Assembly (NCBI GenBank): GCA_041488095.1 | Contig: JBGPOP010000041.1 | Location: forward strand, 1-40,031 | DNA from: DASYPQ01 sp041488095 | Lineage (GTDB): Bacteria > Planctomycetota > UBA1135 > GCA-002686595 | Reading direction: 5' to 3' | Length of the DNA: 40,031 nucleotides | Part shown: one piece after another, positions 31,436 through 38,801 of the stretch | Layout: each line of letters opens with the position of its first letter | Position numbering within the stretch: position 1 is the stretch's first letter | The notes under the pieces: generated by a model | What the model was told of the DNA's origin: nothing | Database searches by the model: none | The model's input: only the letters and a program-made list of their open reading frames with translations | Translations under genes and position numbers: made by a program

Positions 31436-32493
31436 CGATGCGCCTGCGCGGCGCGCACGATCATCTCGACCTCCGCCTCCCGGCCTGCGGCGAGTTCGAT
31501 CGCTGCGTGGCCCTCGAGGCCCTCCTCGCTGACCGCGTCGATCGCGTAATGCCCAGGCAGCAAGTAGCGCGCTTGCACGAGCCCGAGGTGATCGCCGAAG
31601 GCGTCGATCGCGCTGCCACCGGTCGCCGAGCCGCTGAGGTGGGCTCGCGCCACGGGCCGCAGCGACTCGTCGATCACGGTGATCTTCATCGACCCGGTCG
31701 GCGGCAGGGTCCGCGTCGGGAAGCGCAGCGAAGGCGCCTTGAAGGCGATCGAGTCCGGGCCCAGCAGCGGCGAGTCGGGTCTGCCGAAGAGGATCCGGTA
31801 CTCCCCGTCCAGGACGTCGCGGAACAGGAAGTTCCCGGCCGCGTCCGTCGAGACGGTCGCGCGCTGGCGCGAGTCGGTGGATTCGATCGTGACGTCGAGG
31901 CCTTCGGCCGGCCGGCCGGCGGCGTCGAGAACGCCGCCGTCGATGAAGCCGCTCGGCAGCAGCAGCAACGTGACGAACTGGTCCGCGGAGCCCCGGACGA
32001 GCAGCACGCTCGCCGGCACGTGGTTCAGGGTGCTTGCCTGCGCCCTCACCAGGTAGCCGCCGAGGGGCAGGTCCTCCACCCGGAACTTCCTCTCGCCGTG
32101 CTCGAAGTCCAGGCGCCGCGACGCCGCGCGCTCGCGACCCTCGAGCCAGGGATGGGGCTCGACGAAGAGCGACCAGCGCTCCGGCAGCGCTGCGCCACCG
32201 CGCAGCATGACCTCGCCACGGATCACGCCGCGGCCGTCGAAGCGGCTCTCGGAGGCTTCGATCGCGGACTGCGGATCGGTTGCGCGCGAGGGGTCCTCGG
32301 GCCCGGTTGCGAGGGGCTCATGCGGCTCGAGCCTCTCCCGCGGAGCCTCGCGCGCAACGGCTGCAGGCCCCTCGCCCGCGGCCGGCGCGGAAATGCGCGG
32401 CTCCATCCGCGAGATCCAGGCGAGCAGCGCGATCCCGCAGACAGAGAGCGCGAGGAGCAGGAGCAGCACCGGCGCACGGCCGGCGATTGACAT
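31432..32493 (-). CDS. membrane-anchored protein with carboxypeptidase-regulatory-like (Cna-B) beta domains
   Basis: The protein is 353 aa from ATG 32493. An N-terminal helix (PVLLLLLALSVCGIALLAW) anchors it. A Pro/Ala/Glu linker of about 55 residues follows. The rest has three Ig-like or transthyretin-like repeats typical of CarboxypepD_reg domains: GVIRGEVMLRGG...YLVRAQAS, GGVLDAAGRPAEGLDVTIESTDSRQRATVSTDAAGNFLFRDVLDGEYRI, and a third around KITVIDESLRPVARAHLSGS. Such domains usually support or bind other proteins or glycans outside the cell. The function here is unknown. It is divergent from the phosphodiesterase-family gene. Confidence 0.75.
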   Translation of the reverse strand: MSIAGRAPVLLLLLALSVCGIALLAWISRMEPRISAPAAGEGPAAVAREAPRERLEPHEPLATGPEDPSRATDPQSAIEASESRFDGRGVIRGEVMLRGGAALPERWSLFVEPHPWLEGRERAASRRLDFEHGERKFRVEDLPLGGYLVRAQASTLNHVPASVLLVRGSADQFVTLLLLPSGFIDGGVLDAAGRPAEGLDVTIESTDSRQRATVSTDAAGNFLFRDVLDGEYRILFGRPDSPLLGPDSIAFKAPSLRFPTRTLPPTGSMKITVIDESLRPVARAHLSGSATGGSAIDAFGDHLGLVQARYLLPGHYAIDAVSEEGLEGHAAIELAAGREAEVEMIVRAAQAHR

Positions 32494-32551
32494 CCCGCGC
32501 GGCACTCGCCTAGGCTGGTCCCCTTCTCGCCGTCCCACGGAATCCTGCCGA

Positions 32552-34870
32552 ATGCCCTGCGCGATCCTGGCGCGCGCTCGCGAGCCCGCCAATTCTAGTC
32601 TGCGAGCTCACCGGGCGGTAGCGCGCGCGATCCTTTGGGTCGCTCTGCTCGCGGCTCCGTGCCCGCGCGCGCGCGCGCAATCGCCGACAGCGGCTGCGCA
32701 GCCCTCGCGGTTGATCGTGCTGGGCTTCGACGGAGCCGATGCACGCACGGTCGCAGAGATGATGGACCGGGGCGAGCTGCCGAGCCTCGCGCGCCTGCGC
32801 GAGCGCGGGACCTTCGCGCCGCTCGGCACCACGGTGCCGGCCGAATCGCCCGTGTCCTGGGCGGCGCTGAACAGCGGCCAGAACCCGGCCAAGACCGGCG
32901 TTCCCGGCTTCGTCAAGCGCGCGCTCGTGCGCGGCGGGGATCCCACGCCCACGTTGGGCTTCTACGAGGTGGTCGACCGCGACACCGCCTCGCTCCGGCT
33001 CTCGCCGCTCCTGCGCTTCCTGGTGAGCTTCGACCCGGCCGTTGCCGGCTTGATCGCGGGCGGGGTAGCGCTCCTCGTCTTCGCCGCGCTGTTCGTCCTG
33101 CTCCTGCGGTTCCGCAAGAAGGTCGCTCTGCCGCTCGCCGCTCTCCTGGCCGCTGCCGGCGGCTGGGCCGGTCATGCAGCCAGCCAGAGCGTGCCGCGCA
33201 AGATCCCCGGGGTCGTGGCCAACCTCGCGTGCACGGGCGGGTTCTGGGAGGTCGCGGCGCGCGCGGGAATCCCTGCGGTCGTCCTCGACGGCGCGATGGC
33301 CTGGGACCGGCCAGAAGTCGCCGGGGCGAAGGTGCTCGCCGGACTGGGCGTCCCCGATGCGCGCGGCAGCTACGGCGACTGGTTCGTCTACACGACCGAT
33401 CCGAGCGAGACGTCGCGCGAGCCCGAGGGCCGTTCGACCAGCTCGGTCGGCACCGTGATCCGCGTCGACGAGGTCGGCGGGCGGATCGAGTCGCACGTCT
33501 ACGGCCCGCACGGCTTCGACTCGCCCGATGCGGAGCGGGTCTCGGTGCCGCTTGTCGTCACGCGAGCGCAGGGCGGCAAGGTCCGCGTCGCCCTCGACGG
33601 CGTCGAGCACGAGCTCTCCGAGGGGGAGTGGTCACCGTGGTACCGCCTGGCCTTCGAGATGAGCGCGCTGATCAAGGTCCGCGCGATCACGCGGGTCAGG
33701 GTCATGAGAGCGACCGAGCCCTTCTCGCTCTACGTCGACTTCCTGCAGATCGACCCGTCGGCCCCGCCCTTCTGGCAGCCGGTCAGCCAGCCCGTGGGCT
33801 TCGCGGGCGAGCTGTCGCGCGCGATCGGATCGCCCTTCGAGACGGTCGGCTGGGCCTGCCTGACGATGCCCTTCAAGGACAAGGAGATCGATTCTCGGAC
33901 CTTCCTCGAGGACATCGACGCCACGCGCGAAGGGCGCGAGAAGCTCCTCGCCGCGGAGCTCCCGCTGACCGACTGGCGGCTCCTCATGTGGGTCGAGAGC
34001 ACGCCCGACCGCGTCCAGCACATGATGTACCAGTTCTACGACCACGAGCACCCGCTGTACGACGGGGAGAAGGCGCGGCAGAAAGTGCGCTACGGCGGCG
34101 AGGAAATCGCGCTCGCGGACGCGATTCCGGCGGCCTACCGACAGATCGACCGCCTCGTCGGCGAAGTGATGGAAAGGCACCTGCGCGTCGGCGACACGCT
34201 GATCGTGTGCTCGGACCACGGCTTCCAGAGCTTTCGCCGCGGGCTCAACCTGAACAACTGGCTCTTCGAGCACGGCTACCTCAAGCTGCGCGAGATCCGC
34301 TCTCGCGACGATGGGCTGTTTCTCGGATTCGTCGACTGGGAGCACTCGCGCGCCTACGCCGTGGGCCTGGGGATGATCTTCCTGAACCTGCGAGGGCGGG
34401 AGAGCCAGGGGTTCGTCGATGCCCAGGACGCTTCCGCTCTGCTCGAGGAGATCGGGCGCGAGCTGCGCGCGACGCGCGACGGCGAGCGCAAAGTCGTGCG
34501 GGAGGTCTACCGCATGTCCGAGATCCACTTCGGACCGCACCTCGACCTCGAAGCGGACCTGATGGTGGGTCTCGAGGCTGGGTACCGGGTCGGATGGTCG
34601 ACAACGTTGGGCGGCATCAAGCTCGAGGAGGCCAAGGACGGTTCGGGCTTGAAGCCGGCGAAGTCGATCGAGGACAACGCGAACAACTGGTCCGGCGACC
34701 ATGTTTCGGTCGCTTCCGATCTCGTTCCCGGCGTCTTCCTCTGCAACCGCAAGGTGAAGATCCCGCCGGGGGGCATCGACCTCCTGCACATCGCTCCCAC
34801 GGCGCTCACCGTGCTCGGCGTGCCCGTGCCGCCCGAGTACGACCGGCCGCCGCTCGAGTTCCAGGAGTGA
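32552..34870 (+). CDS. alkaline-phosphatase-superfamily phosphodiesterase with internal membrane segments
   Basis: The protein is 772 aa from ATG 32552, with a signal sequence up to about residue 42. The superfamily metal-site start LIVLGFDGADARTVAEMMDRGELPSLARLRERG has Asp60. The nucleophile is probably Ser or Thr within TTVPAESPVSWAALNSGQNP (residues 93-112), where type I phosphodiesterases keep Thr. Later ligands are SDHGFQS (Asp555, His556) and GDHVSVAS (Asp716, His717). Two hydrophobic helices (about 163-186 and 191-209) interrupt the catalytic domain after its first third, which is unusual. The product may be tethered to the membrane. The substrate is unknown. Confidence 0.8.
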   Translation: MPCAILARAREPANSSLRAHRAVARAILWVALLAAPCPRARAQSPTAAAQPSRLIVLGFDGADARTVAEMMDRGELPSLARLRERGTFAPLGTTVPAESPVSWAALNSGQNPAKTGVPGFVKRALVRGGDPTPTLGFYEVVDRDTASLRLSPLLRFLVSFDPAVAGLIAGGVALLVFAALFVLLLRFRKKVALPLAALLAAAGGWAGHAASQSVPRKIPGVVANLACTGGFWEVAARAGIPAVVLDGAMAWDRPEVAGAKVLAGLGVPDARGSYGDWFVYTTDPSETSREPEGRSTSSVGTVIRVDEVGGRIESHVYGPHGFDSPDAERVSVPLVVTRAQGGKVRVALDGVEHELSEGEWSPWYRLAFEMSALIKVRAITRVRVMRATEPFSLYVDFLQIDPSAPPFWQPVSQPVGFAGELSRAIGSPFETVGWACLTMPFKDKEIDSRTFLEDIDATREGREKLLAAELPLTDWRLLMWVESTPDRVQHMMYQFYDHEHPLYDGEKARQKVRYGGEEIALADAIPAAYRQIDRLVGEVMERHLRVGDTLIVCSDHGFQSFRRGLNLNNWLFEHGYLKLREIRSRDDGLFLGFVDWEHSRAYAVGLGMIFLNLRGRESQGFVDAQDASALLEEIGRELRATRDGERKVVREVYRMSEIHFGPHLDLEADLMVGLEAGYRVGWSTTLGGIKLEEAKDGSGLKPAKSIEDNANNWSGDHVSVASDLVPGVFLCNRKVKIPPGGIDLLHIAPTALTVLGVPVPPEYDRPPLEFQE

Positions 34871-34876
34871 TCGAGC

Positions 34877-34894
34877 TCCCGCGCTTTCGCGGGA
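34877..34894 (+). terminator. hairpin after the phosphodiesterase gene
   Basis: A 7-bp stem TCCCGCG/CGCGGGA with a CTTT loop lies 6 bp after the stop. No T-run follows, so termination efficiency is uncertain. The gap 34871-35068 also holds the hairpin listed at 34944. Confidence 0.45.
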
Positions 34895-34943
34895 CTTACA
34901 GGTCTGAGCGCGCTCGCGTCGCGAGAGCAAGGGAGACGTGAAA

Positions 34944-34965
34944 TACGCGCGGTCCCTCGCGCGTA
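34944..34965 (+). other. second hairpin in the 34871-35068 gap
   Basis: TACGCGCG (34944-34951) pairs with CGCGCGTA (34958-34965) around a 6-nt loop, giving an 8-bp perfect stem. No T-run follows. It may act together with the preceding hairpin or be a structured leader for the possible small ORF. Confidence 0.4.
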
Positions 34966-35068
34966 AGGGGCGGCTCGCTAGCCGGCCGCAATCCTTGTTT
35001 CGATCCTGGGCGATCCTTTCCCGGATCCTGCGAAGGAACCAGGAGACTGAGTCGACCAACGCGGACGA

Positions 35069-35296
35069 ATGCCCGGAAACGAAGAGATGAACCCCGAGAA
35101 CCGCGTCACCCCGCCGCCCGTCCTGCTCTGCTGGACCGATGCCGAGAGCGGCGAGGAGCTGTGCATCCTGGTCCAGGGCCCGCCCGCGTTTCTCGCGGAG
35201 CTGCGCGACGAGGGCTTCAGGCCGGGGCCCGCGTCCGCTCCAGGGTTCGCCGCGGGAGCACGGCAAGCGCCGTGCGTCGTGGTCGCCTCCTGCTAG
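35069..35296 (+). CDS. possible small protein, unknown
   Basis: The ORF is 75 aa from ATG 35069, or 69 aa from ATG 35087. It contains VLLCWTDAESGEELCILVQGPPAFLAELRDEGFRPG, which reads like a folded domain, and ends VVVASC. The gene ends by overlapping the convergent MgtC gene (CTAG). No family is recognised, and it could be a chance ORF in high-GC DNA. If it is not real, 34871-35292 is gene-free apart from hairpins. Confidence 0.4.
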   Translation: MPGNEEMNPENRVTPPPVLLCWTDAESGEELCILVQGPPAFLAELRDEGFRPGPASAPGFAAGARQAPCVVVASC

Positions 35297-36012
35297 TGGG
35301 AGATCTCCGACCACTCGACGCTCGTCACGCCCTTCTGCCCGGCGATCAGCTCCAGCATCTCCGGCGCCTGCTTCACGTTGCGGCAGCGGATGTGGAAGAC
35401 CAGCTCGAAGGGCTGATCCTGGGCGCCGCGCGTGCCCGAGAGGTCCTGCACCCGGATGCCGTGACCTTTCAGGATCGCTCCGACCGTCTCGGCCAGGTGC
35501 GTCAGCTCCGAGCGCTCGCCGCGGACGATCAGGCGCCGGTAGATCACCGGCGCGATCCCGCGCGTCAGCCGGTCGACTCCGGCGAGGAGGATCAGCACGA
35601 TCACGCTGGCGACCAGGGCCAGCGCGTATTCGCCCTGCCCGACGACGATGCCAAGGCCTGCGACCGACCACACCGTCGCCCCCGTGGTGATCCCGCGCAC
35701 CATGTCGCCTGCGCGGATCACGGTTGCCGCCCCGAGGAAGCCGATGCCTGTGACGATCCCTGCCGCCAGGCGGTTCGGGTCCATCACGATGCGCAAGGAG
35801 TCGCCGGGCTGCGGCAGTCCGCCAGGCATCACGTGCGAGGCCTGGATCAGGACGGCCGAGGCGAGGCACACCAGCATGTGCGTGCGCAGGCCGGCCGGGC
35901 GTCCGTGGATCTCGCGCTCGAAACCGATCAGACCGCCCACGACCAGGGCCACGAGGAGGGGCACCGGGTCCAGGTGCGCGAGCTGCTCGAAGAACGAATC
36001 GGGCGGGGGCAT
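35293..36012 (-). CDS. MgtC/SapB-family membrane protein
   Basis: The protein is 239 aa with about five transmembrane helices in residues 15-145. The family signature is LIGFEREIHGRPAGLRTHMLVCLASA. The later block AAGIVTGIGFLGAATVIRAGDMVRGITTGATVWSVAGLGIVVG is the second hallmark. A C-terminal ACT-like soluble domain (YRRLIVRGERSELTHLAETVGAILKGHGIRVQ) follows. MgtC in pathogens limits ATP synthase activity and supports growth in low magnesium; for environmental bacteria the role is mostly unknown. The start is divergent from the KptA gene. Confidence 0.92.
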   Translation of the reverse strand: MPPPDSFFEQLAHLDPVPLLVALVVGGLIGFEREIHGRPAGLRTHMLVCLASAVLIQASHVMPGGLPQPGDSLRIVMDPNRLAAGIVTGIGFLGAATVIRAGDMVRGITTGATVWSVAGLGIVVGQGEYALALVASVIVLILLAGVDRLTRGIAPVIYRRLIVRGERSELTHLAETVGAILKGHGIRVQDLSGTRGAQDQPFELVFHIRCRNVKQAPEMLELIAGQKGVTSVEWSEISH

Positions 36013-36149
36013 GTGGGGTGCTCCGGAACCGGTCGGGACCGCGTGTAGGGGGGGACCGCGCGGCCGCGGAGGGTTGCTTGGCCGGCAGAACCATATCAGA
36101 ATGTCGCGCCGCGTACCGCGGGCAGTGCCCGCGCACCAACGGCGAACCC

Positions 36150-37349
36150 ATGCAGCACCCCTCCCTGGTGGAACGAATCACCCGCTCGCTCGCCTACATG
36201 CTTCGTCACCAGCCCGAGCAGTTCGATCTGGAGCTGGACGATTATGGCTACGCCGATCTCGACGACGTCGTGGCGGCCCTGAACGAACGCCTGGGCGAGC
36301 CGGTCGAGCCCGAAGACGTCGTCCAGGCGATCGAGTCCGGTGACCGCCCGCGCTACGAGATCCGCGAGGGTCGGATCCGCGCGCTCTACGGTCACTCGAT
36401 CCAGGTCAAGCCGGGCGAGCCGGCCAAGCCCCCCGCGCTCCTCTACGTCGGCATCTCGCAGGCCGACGCGGAGCGCGCGCGCCGCTACGGACTGCGCCCC
36501 GGACGCCGCAGCTTCCTGCACCTCGCGCTGACCCCGGAGGACGCGCTCGAGACCGGCCGGCGCGCCTCGCGCGACTACGTGGTCATCACGGTCAACGCGC
36601 TCGACGCTTGGGAGGAGGGGATCAACTTCTACGACCGGCGGTCGCTGTTCCTCTCCGATCCGATCCCGACGCACTTCCTCACCGTGGGCGATGTGCAGAC
36701 CGATGGATATGGAGGACATGGTGAGGAAGAGGCGGGCGGCGATCGGGGCGGCCGCGAGCCGCGCGCCGGTCTTCCGCGCCGCGAGGAACGGGCCGAGCCT
36801 CCGCCGCAACGCGAGGGGCAGGAGCACGGGGTCGAGCGCCCAGTCCACCGCCCGGTCGAGAGCCGGGACGAGCGCCCTGTTCGAACAGACCCTGGCGGGG
36901 AACGGCATGGTCACGGCAGCCAAGAACGGCACGGCCGTGTAGAACATCGAGGAGAGCACCGACCGTCGCGCGAGGGGACACCGCACGACCGGCCTCCGCG
37001 CGAGGAACGCCGCCACCCCGGCCCCGGGCGCGAGGAGCGACCCGTTCGTCGCGAGCCCCGGGGTCCGGCGCCCTCGCGCGAGCGCGCACCGGATCTCACG
37101 CCGAATCTCGCCCAAGGCCCCGCGCGCTCTCCCGAGCCGGTGCGAGCCAGCGCGGAGCCCGCCTTGGAGCGCTCGTCTCCCGCCGCCTCGGAGGGATTCG
37201 GCCTGGGCGTCTTCGAGCAAGCTCCGCGCGAGAAGCCGCCCGCGCCGCGCGCTACCGAGATCCGTCCGCGCCAGAGCCCGCCCGACGAGAAGCCGCGCGA
37301 GTCCGCGCGCGCCGAGCCGGACGACTCCGGGTTCGGCGCGGGGGTCTGA
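36150..37349 (+). CDS. kptA: RNA 2'-phosphotransferase (Tpt1/KptA) with long Arg/Pro/Glu-rich C-terminal tail
   Basis: The protein is 399 aa from ATG 36150. Residues 1-185 are the KptA core: LAYMLRHQPEQFDLELDDYGYADLDDV (the Arg-His of the catalytic quartet at 19-20), RPRYEI, ALYGHSIQV and FYDRRSLFLSDPIPTHFLTV. KptA removes an internal 2'-phosphate from RNA using NAD+; its bacterial substrate is unclear. The usual YHGT motif is YVGIS here, so its His is replaced by Val. Residues about 186-399 are low-complexity, rich in Arg, Glu, Pro and Gly (for example DRPPREERRHPG), and probably disordered. Such a tail is not part of standard KptA and may bind RNA or protein partners. Confidence 0.85.
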   Translation: MQHPSLVERITRSLAYMLRHQPEQFDLELDDYGYADLDDVVAALNERLGEPVEPEDVVQAIESGDRPRYEIREGRIRALYGHSIQVKPGEPAKPPALLYVGISQADAERARRYGLRPGRRSFLHLALTPEDALETGRRASRDYVVITVNALDAWEEGINFYDRRSLFLSDPIPTHFLTVGDVQTDGYGGHGEEEAGGDRGGREPRAGLPRREERAEPPPQREGQEHGVERPVHRPVESRDERPVRTDPGGERHGHGSQERHGRVEHRGEHRPSREGTPHDRPPREERRHPGPGREERPVRREPRGPAPSRERAPDLTPNLAQGPARSPEPVRASAEPALERSSPAASEGFGLGVFEQAPREKPPAPRATEIRPRQSPPDEKPRESARAEPDDSGFGAGV

Positions 37350-37384
37350 GCGCGAGGGCCCGGCCGCCCCGCTTCCTGCCCGCG

Positions 37385-38263
37385 ATGAGCGCGCCGGAGA
37401 TCGCGGAGCGGCTGCCCGAGGGATACCTGCTCGAGCGCGGGGAGCACGGCGTCCTGGCCCTGCTGCGCGAGTGCGCGCCGGCGTTGCGTGCGGCGGGCTA
37501 CGGCCTGGAGACGGACGGCGCATGGACGGCGAGCACCCTGGCCGGCCGCAAGCCTCTCTTCGAGATCACGACCTCGGCTGGCGTGTTCCTCGTGCGGCGC
37601 TTCTCCCACGGCGGGCTGCTGCGGTTCCTGACCCGCGAGCGCTTCCGGGATCCCTCGCGACCCTTTCGCGAGCTCGCCGTCTCGGCGTCGCTTTCGCGGG
37701 CCGGCGTGGACACTCCGCAGATCGCCGCGGCGCGCGCTCGGGCGGCGCGAGGATGGGGGTGGAGGCTCGAGGTCGTCACGCGCCGGGTCGAGGGCGCACT
37801 CGATCTCGACGAGGTGCTCGCCCTGGCACGGGCGGGCGAGGTCGATCGGCAGGTGCTCCGGCGGCTCGCGCGCGCGACCGGGAGCCTCGTGCGCGCGCTG
37901 CATGATGCCGGGTGTCGACACGCCGATTTGACCACCAAGAACATGCTGGTCGACCGTGCGGCTCTCCTCGCCGCCGAGCCGCGGATGTGGATCCTGGACC
38001 TCGACCGCGCGCAGATCGGGCCCGGTCTATCCCTGGAGGAGCGACACGCGAACCTCACGCGGCTCTACCGGTACGTCTTCCGGCGCGAGCGGATCCGCGG
38101 CCGCGGGCTCGGGCGCACGGATTGGATGCGCTTCCTCGCAGGCTACGAGCGCGATCGCGCGCGCCGCAGATCGGCTGGACGCGCGATCCTGGCCGCCTAC
38201 GAGAGAAGTCTCGGCTGGCACGCGCTCGGCTGGCGGCTCGAGCGGCTCTTCTCCGGACGTTGA
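37385..38263 (+). CDS. lipopolysaccharide (Kdo/WaaP-like) kinase family protein
   Basis: The protein is 292 aa. The kinase-like fold of the WaaP/KdkA group phosphorylates LPS core sugars. The catalytic loop is CRHADLTTKNMLVD (Asp181, Asn186) and the metal-binding DFG equivalent is ILDLDRA (Asp205 or Asp207). The N-terminal strands FEITTSAGVFLVRRFSHGGLLR fit the nucleotide-binding lobe. There is no signal sequence, which is normal for these cytoplasmic enzymes. It begins 35 bp after kptA and ends 7 bp before the convergent membrane protein. A Kdo-kinase role is likely if the cell makes LPS, but the acceptor sugar is unproven. Confidence 0.82.
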   Translation: MSAPEIAERLPEGYLLERGEHGVLALLRECAPALRAAGYGLETDGAWTASTLAGRKPLFEITTSAGVFLVRRFSHGGLLRFLTRERFRDPSRPFRELAVSASLSRAGVDTPQIAAARARAARGWGWRLEVVTRRVEGALDLDEVLALARAGEVDRQVLRRLARATGSLVRALHDAGCRHADLTTKNMLVDRAALLAAEPRMWILDLDRAQIGPGLSLEERHANLTRLYRYVFRRERIRGRGLGRTDWMRFLAGYERDRARRRSAGRAILAAYERSLGWHALGWRLERLFSGR

Positions 38264-38270
38264 TCGGAGT

Positions 38271-38801
38271 CTATTCCTCGCCCAGCCGGGGTGAGGACTC
38301 GGGATTCCCGGGATGCGCCTCGTCGCGCTGGCTCCACATCTCCCACAGCGGTACGAGAGCGAAGGCGAGCAGGGAAGGGCCGAGCAGGATCCGCGCGAGG
38401 ACCTTCGCGACCGCGAGGTCGCGCGAGACGTAGACCACCAGCCACGGGGCGGCGAGGTCGAGCGCGCATCCGGCGAAGGCCGCGTAGACCAGCGCGATCT
38501 TCAGCCGCTGCGGCCAGCACGTCATCAGGAACAGGTGCCCCTGCACGAAGAGCAGGAGCGGCATGCTGAAGAGGTGGAAGTGGGTCACCTCGAGCAGCTC
38601 GCCGCGCGTCTTGGGGTAGACGTCGCCTCCGCCGGCGTAGTAGCTCGCGGCGGAGGACGCCGTGAATCCGCTGCGGTCGACCGCGAGCGCGACCATGACC
38701 GCGTAGCTGGCGAGCGAGAACACCAGGAACAGGGTGTAGGCGAGGCGCGTCGAGGGCTGCAGCGAGCTCAAGCCGTGCTTCAGGTACAGGAACTCCTTCA
38801 T
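38271..38801 (-). CDS. small four-helix membrane protein with paired histidines
   Basis: The protein is 176 aa, with its start overlapping the FMN-binding/ApbE stop by 4 bp. There are about four transmembrane helices (20-40, 75-95, 102-125, 130-152). EVTHFHLFSMPLLLFVQGHLFLM places His74, His76 and His89 on one helix, which could ligate haem, as in cytochrome b-like small subunits. The C-terminus is a charged tail. It is not assigned to a named family. Co-expression with a flavinyl transferase fusion suggests a part in a membrane electron-transfer unit; this is inference. Confidence 0.65.
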   Translation of the reverse strand: MKEFLYLKHGLSSLQPSTRLAYTLFLVFSLASYAVMVALAVDRSGFTASSAASYYAGGGDVYPKTRGELLEVTHFHLFSMPLLLFVQGHLFLMTCWPQRLKIALVYAAFAGCALDLAAPWLVVYVSRDLAVAKVLARILLGPSLLAFALVPLWEMWSQRDEAHPGNPESSPRLGEE

